From Paenibacillus xylanexedens (lineage in GTDB: Bacteria > Bacillota > Bacilli > Paenibacillales > Paenibacillaceae): DNA of 64,000 nt. The position numbers and the translations under genes were made by a program. The stretch lies in assembly GCF_007676705.1 (NCBI RefSeq), contig NZ_VEBF01000007.1:124001-188000 (forward strand). The letters are read 5' to 3'. The notes beneath the pieces were generated by a model. That model did not search any database. It had not been told where the DNA came from and saw only the letters and a program-made list of their open reading frames with translations. Below, one piece after another: positions 61,888 through 64,000 of this stretch; within the stretch, counting starts at the first letter, position 1, and the number at the start of each line of letters is the position of its first letter.

Positions 61888-63600
61888 TTATTTTTTGCGG
61901 TCTTTATCTATTGGATTAGACATCTCGGGACGCTTCCTCATCATATTTAGCGGAGCACGGATAAAGAAATCCTTCCATTCCCCAAAGTGATAAGGAACGG
62001 CCGGTGCAACATAAGGTAGGCCAAAGCTCGAGAGTCTCGCAAGATGGGTACATATAAGGAGAAAGAACATAACCACGCCAAACAATCCGAGTACAGCCGC
62101 GCTAAACATGGCAGCAAATCGCAGAATTCGCAGTGTGATGCCGGCACTATAGACAGGGATCGTAAAGGAGGATATGGCGGTAACTGCAACAACGATGACC
62201 AGGAATTGGCTGATAATCCCGGCCTGTACAGCAGCCTGGCCGATAATCAGACCTCCAACGATACCCATCGCTGGTGCAATCGGCTTAGGTAGACGAATCC
62301 CGGCCTCCCTCAGAATCTCAATTGAAAGTTCCATGATCAGTACTTCGATAATTGAAGGAAACGGCACTCCCGTCCGCGTTTCAATGATCGTCAATACCAG
62401 CTTGGTTGGGATAAGTCCCGGATGGAACGAGATAAACGAGATATAGAGCGCAGGAGCGAGCAAGGCCAGCATGGCGGACATAAAGCGCAGCATTCGCAGG
62501 AATGTTCCAGGAATCCATCGTTCATAGTAATCCTCGGGAGATTGGAGCAACATGCTAAACGTCACTGGCACAATCAAGACAAATGGCGTCCCATCCAATA
62601 AAATAGCCACTCGCCCTTCCAGCAAAGCACCCATCACCCGGTCTGGCCTTTCCGTATTTAACACTTGTTGAAACGGACTGAGCGTATTGTCTTCGATAAG
62701 CTGTTCAACATACCCTGATTCCAACATGGAATCCATATCCATCGCTTCAATTCGCTTTTGGACTTCCGCCACGAGATTAGGGTCAGCAATATCCTGAATA
62801 TAGGCAACAGCCAAATCTTTCTTGATCCGTGAACCTACTTCATACTTCTGAATAAAGAGGCTCTGATCACTTCCATATCGACGTAGAATACCTGTGTTAT
62901 CACTTAACTGTTCTGTAAAACCAATTCGGGGCCCACGTAACAACCCTTCTGACAAAGGTTCGTTCACACCACGTGTTTTGATCTTGTGAGCTCCAATTAA
63001 CAGCGCCCCTGGCAATCCATCGACCAACAGTGCATTTTTGCCAAAAAGCACGCCAACTGCGACCTCTTGGAGGGACTTGGTCTCCTCAACCAGACTGACA
63101 GGTAGCAATTGCTCTTGTAGGTAGGCTGACAGTAAATGTGCATTATCCGGATGGAGGAAACCCTCTCGCTTAAGCTCTGGTACGCCTTCCAACATTAATG
63201 GTGTGATCAGGTGATCATCAATTAAGTCTTGATCCACCAGGCCTTCGGTATATATGACGGCTGCCCGTGTATTCGTACCTCTAATGGTGAATTCCCGAAT
63301 ATGAACGTCAGCATTTTGACCAAAGCTTTCTCTTACGCTAATCAGATCCGTATTGTACTTGCCGGTCATTTTAATATTGGCATAGTGGCCCGTTTCGGTT
63401 CCCTGACCCTGACCCGCGGTAGCAGGAGAAATATCTTTCGAGGATATGGAGGGTTTCTCGGAACGAGAGAAGGTTCCACGCTTAATGGCGGCATTGATCC
63501 ACCGCATGGTTACTGTAATGCCGATCGGTATGATAAGGACCAAGAATGCCTGAATCCATATGGTCCAATCCGGCACGTAGGATACAATTGTTGACCACAT
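61888..63600 (-). CDS. gerAA: Spore germination receptor A subunit with extra N-terminal helix
   Basis: A 570-residue GerA family protein from ATG 63600 (GGGGTGGG upstream; the frame itself is open to 63738). The usual features are present: soluble N-terminal domain with IREFTIRGTNTRAAVIYTEGLVD and LLVDGLPGALLI, then five membrane helices with RTGVPFPSIIEVLIMELSIEILREAGIRLP. Residues 13-34 add an N-terminal membrane helix and the region to about 90 is extended relative to the usual 480-520 residue protein. A possible SigmaG promoter lies 51-80 bases upstream. Confidence 0.92.
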   Translation of the reverse strand: MWSTIVSYVPDWTIWIQAFLVLIIPIGITVTMRWINAAIKRGTFSRSEKPSISSKDISPATAGQGQGTETGHYANIKMTGKYNTDLISVRESFGQNADVHIREFTIRGTNTRAAVIYTEGLVDQDLIDDHLITPLMLEGVPELKREGFLHPDNAHLLSAYLQEQLLPVSLVEETKSLQEVAVGVLFGKNALLVDGLPGALLIGAHKIKTRGVNEPLSEGLLRGPRIGFTEQLSDNTGILRRYGSDQSLFIQKYEVGSRIKKDLAVAYIQDIADPNLVAEVQKRIEAMDMDSMLESGYVEQLIEDNTLSPFQQVLNTERPDRVMGALLEGRVAILLDGTPFVLIVPVTFSMLLQSPEDYYERWIPGTFLRMLRFMSAMLALLAPALYISFISFHPGLIPTKLVLTIIETRTGVPFPSIIEVLIMELSIEILREAGIRLPKPIAPAMGIVGGLIIGQAAVQAGIISQFLVIVVAVTAISSFTIPVYSAGITLRILRFAAMFSAAVLGLFGVVMFFLLICTHLARLSSFGLPYVAPAVPYHFGEWKDFFIRAPLNMMRKRPEMSNPIDKDRKK

Positions 63601-63650
63601 GTTCCCACCCCAACATTTCTCTGCATGATGAAGCTGCAGGTATTCCCAAG

Positions 63651-63680
63651 TATTGTGTCCCCCTTTGATCACAATAATTC
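63651..63680 (-). promoter_or_regulatory. Possible forespore (SigmaG-type) promoter of the gerA operon
   Basis: On the minus strand GAATTA (63675-63680) and CACAATA (63651-63657) are 17 bases apart, a fair match to the SigmaG pattern (GHATR, CATNNTA, one mismatch in each). GerA operons are usually SigmaG-transcribed. The hit is by eye. Confidence 0.35.
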
Positions 63681-63704
63681 CCGTTTTTTTTTGTGTCCAG
63701 AACA

Positions 63705-63734
63705 ACAAAAAAACGGTCCCTGTATAAGGAACCG
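63705..63734 (-). terminator. Terminator after the chemoreceptor gene
   Basis: CGGTTCC (63728-63734 reversed) pairs with GGGACCG (63714-63720 reversed, one G-U), followed by TTTTTTTG on the minus strand, 17 bases past the stop. Confidence 0.8.
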
Positions 63735-63750
63735 CCACTACCCACTTTTA

Positions 63751-64000
63751 TTAAACGATTCTGGTCACATGCTCCGCTTTCGCATCAAGCAACTGAGCAG
63801 ATGCAGCAATGGCCGTAAAGTCATGCAAAGCGATCTCAATCCTTTTCTGGCTCTGCTCAACATATTCCTCTACTTTTTGTGTACCACCTGTGATATTACC
63901 GATCTCCTTGGTTATTCCGGTAACGCTATCACGAATCTCATTAATCGAACTCTCCACCATTGTAGATAGCTTCTTTACTTCCTTGGCTACGATATCGAAT
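63751..64000 (-). CDS. Methyl-accepting chemotaxis protein, C-terminus only
   Basis: The last 83 residues of a chemoreceptor signalling domain; the 5' part lies beyond the window. FDIVAKEVKKLS and the helical repeat EIRDSVTGITKEIGNIT, with small and Glu residues at coiled-coil spacing, are the membrane-distal signalling hairpin's C-terminal helix. The short tail (LDAKAEHVTRIV) lacks a CheR docking pentapeptide. Sensor domain and ligand are not visible. Confidence 0.75.
   Translation of the reverse strand, partial: FDIVAKEVKKLSTMVESSINEIRDSVTGITKEIGNITGGTQKVEEYVEQSQKRIEIALHDFTAIAASAQLLDAKAEHVTRIV

Noticed and set aside
1..64000. CRISPR arrays, tRNA or rRNA genes, insertion sequences, prophage
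   Set aside because: No regularly spaced repeats, no cloverleaf or ribosomal sequence and no transposase or integrase product were recognised by reading.

Overview
The window reads as chromosomal DNA of a spore-forming Firmicute, most likely a Paenibacillus. The evidence is moderate GC content, strong AGGAGG-type ribosome sites, GTG and TTG starts, a gerA-type germination operon, a Spo0E-like phosphatase, a SAM-I riboswitch, a YesM/YesN-regulated sugar importer, copper-amine-oxidase 'stalk' domains and many two-component systems. I see no rRNA, tRNA, CRISPR array, transposase or prophage genes. The species assignment is inference from gene style.

Layout. 1-7948: a two-component pair cut by the left edge, pyridoxine kinase, an ABC-2 transporter with its own two-component pair, and a DegV protein, all on the minus strand. 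8254-11591: a plus-strand three-gene ABC-2 exporter followed by an AstE/M14-like zinc hydrolase. 11684-17151: a class C beta-lactamase-fold hydrolase, a MerR regulator with a membrane-anchored alpha/beta hydrolase behind a near-textbook MerR promoter, a YtkA-like lipoprotein with a BdbC/DsbB-type thiol oxidase, and a divergent HxlR regulator/nitroreductase pair. 17215-21566: two secreted stalk-domain proteins, each carrying a tandem duplication, with a small membrane protein and an APH-type kinase between them.

21770-28774 is the most unusual stretch. It has a WXG100 protein, then a tight minus-strand cassette: an EspG-like protein, a WXG-headed Gly/Ala-rich putative membrane-active effector, a multi-span membrane protein and a DUF4176 protein. 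Upstream lie a degenerate formylglycine-generating-enzyme-like protein, a DUF6138-like protein and a DUF7662-like protein. It looks like a type VII secretion cargo/immunity island without the secretion machine.

28811-36280 is a split sugar ABC importer (binding protein and YesN/YesM on minus, two permeases on plus). Two copies of a roughly 114-base hairpin element lie 5' of two of its genes, and the two copies differ by compensatory stem changes. 36326-43423 holds a Spo0E-like protein, two tandem catalytically dead papain-like proteins with a WYL regulator, a zinc-ribbon microprotein, an ArsR/MFS efflux pair and a nucleotidyltransferase. 43711-51067 holds a SnoaL-like protein, an Rrf2 regulator and two sugar-type oxidoreductase modules, each next to an AraC regulator. 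51292-56773 is a two-component system with an FtsX-type ABC exporter. 56859-59526 is the S-methylmethionine uptake/homocysteine methylation operon under a SAM-I riboswitch. 59554-63600 is a gerA-type germinant receptor operon, and the right edge cuts a chemoreceptor gene.
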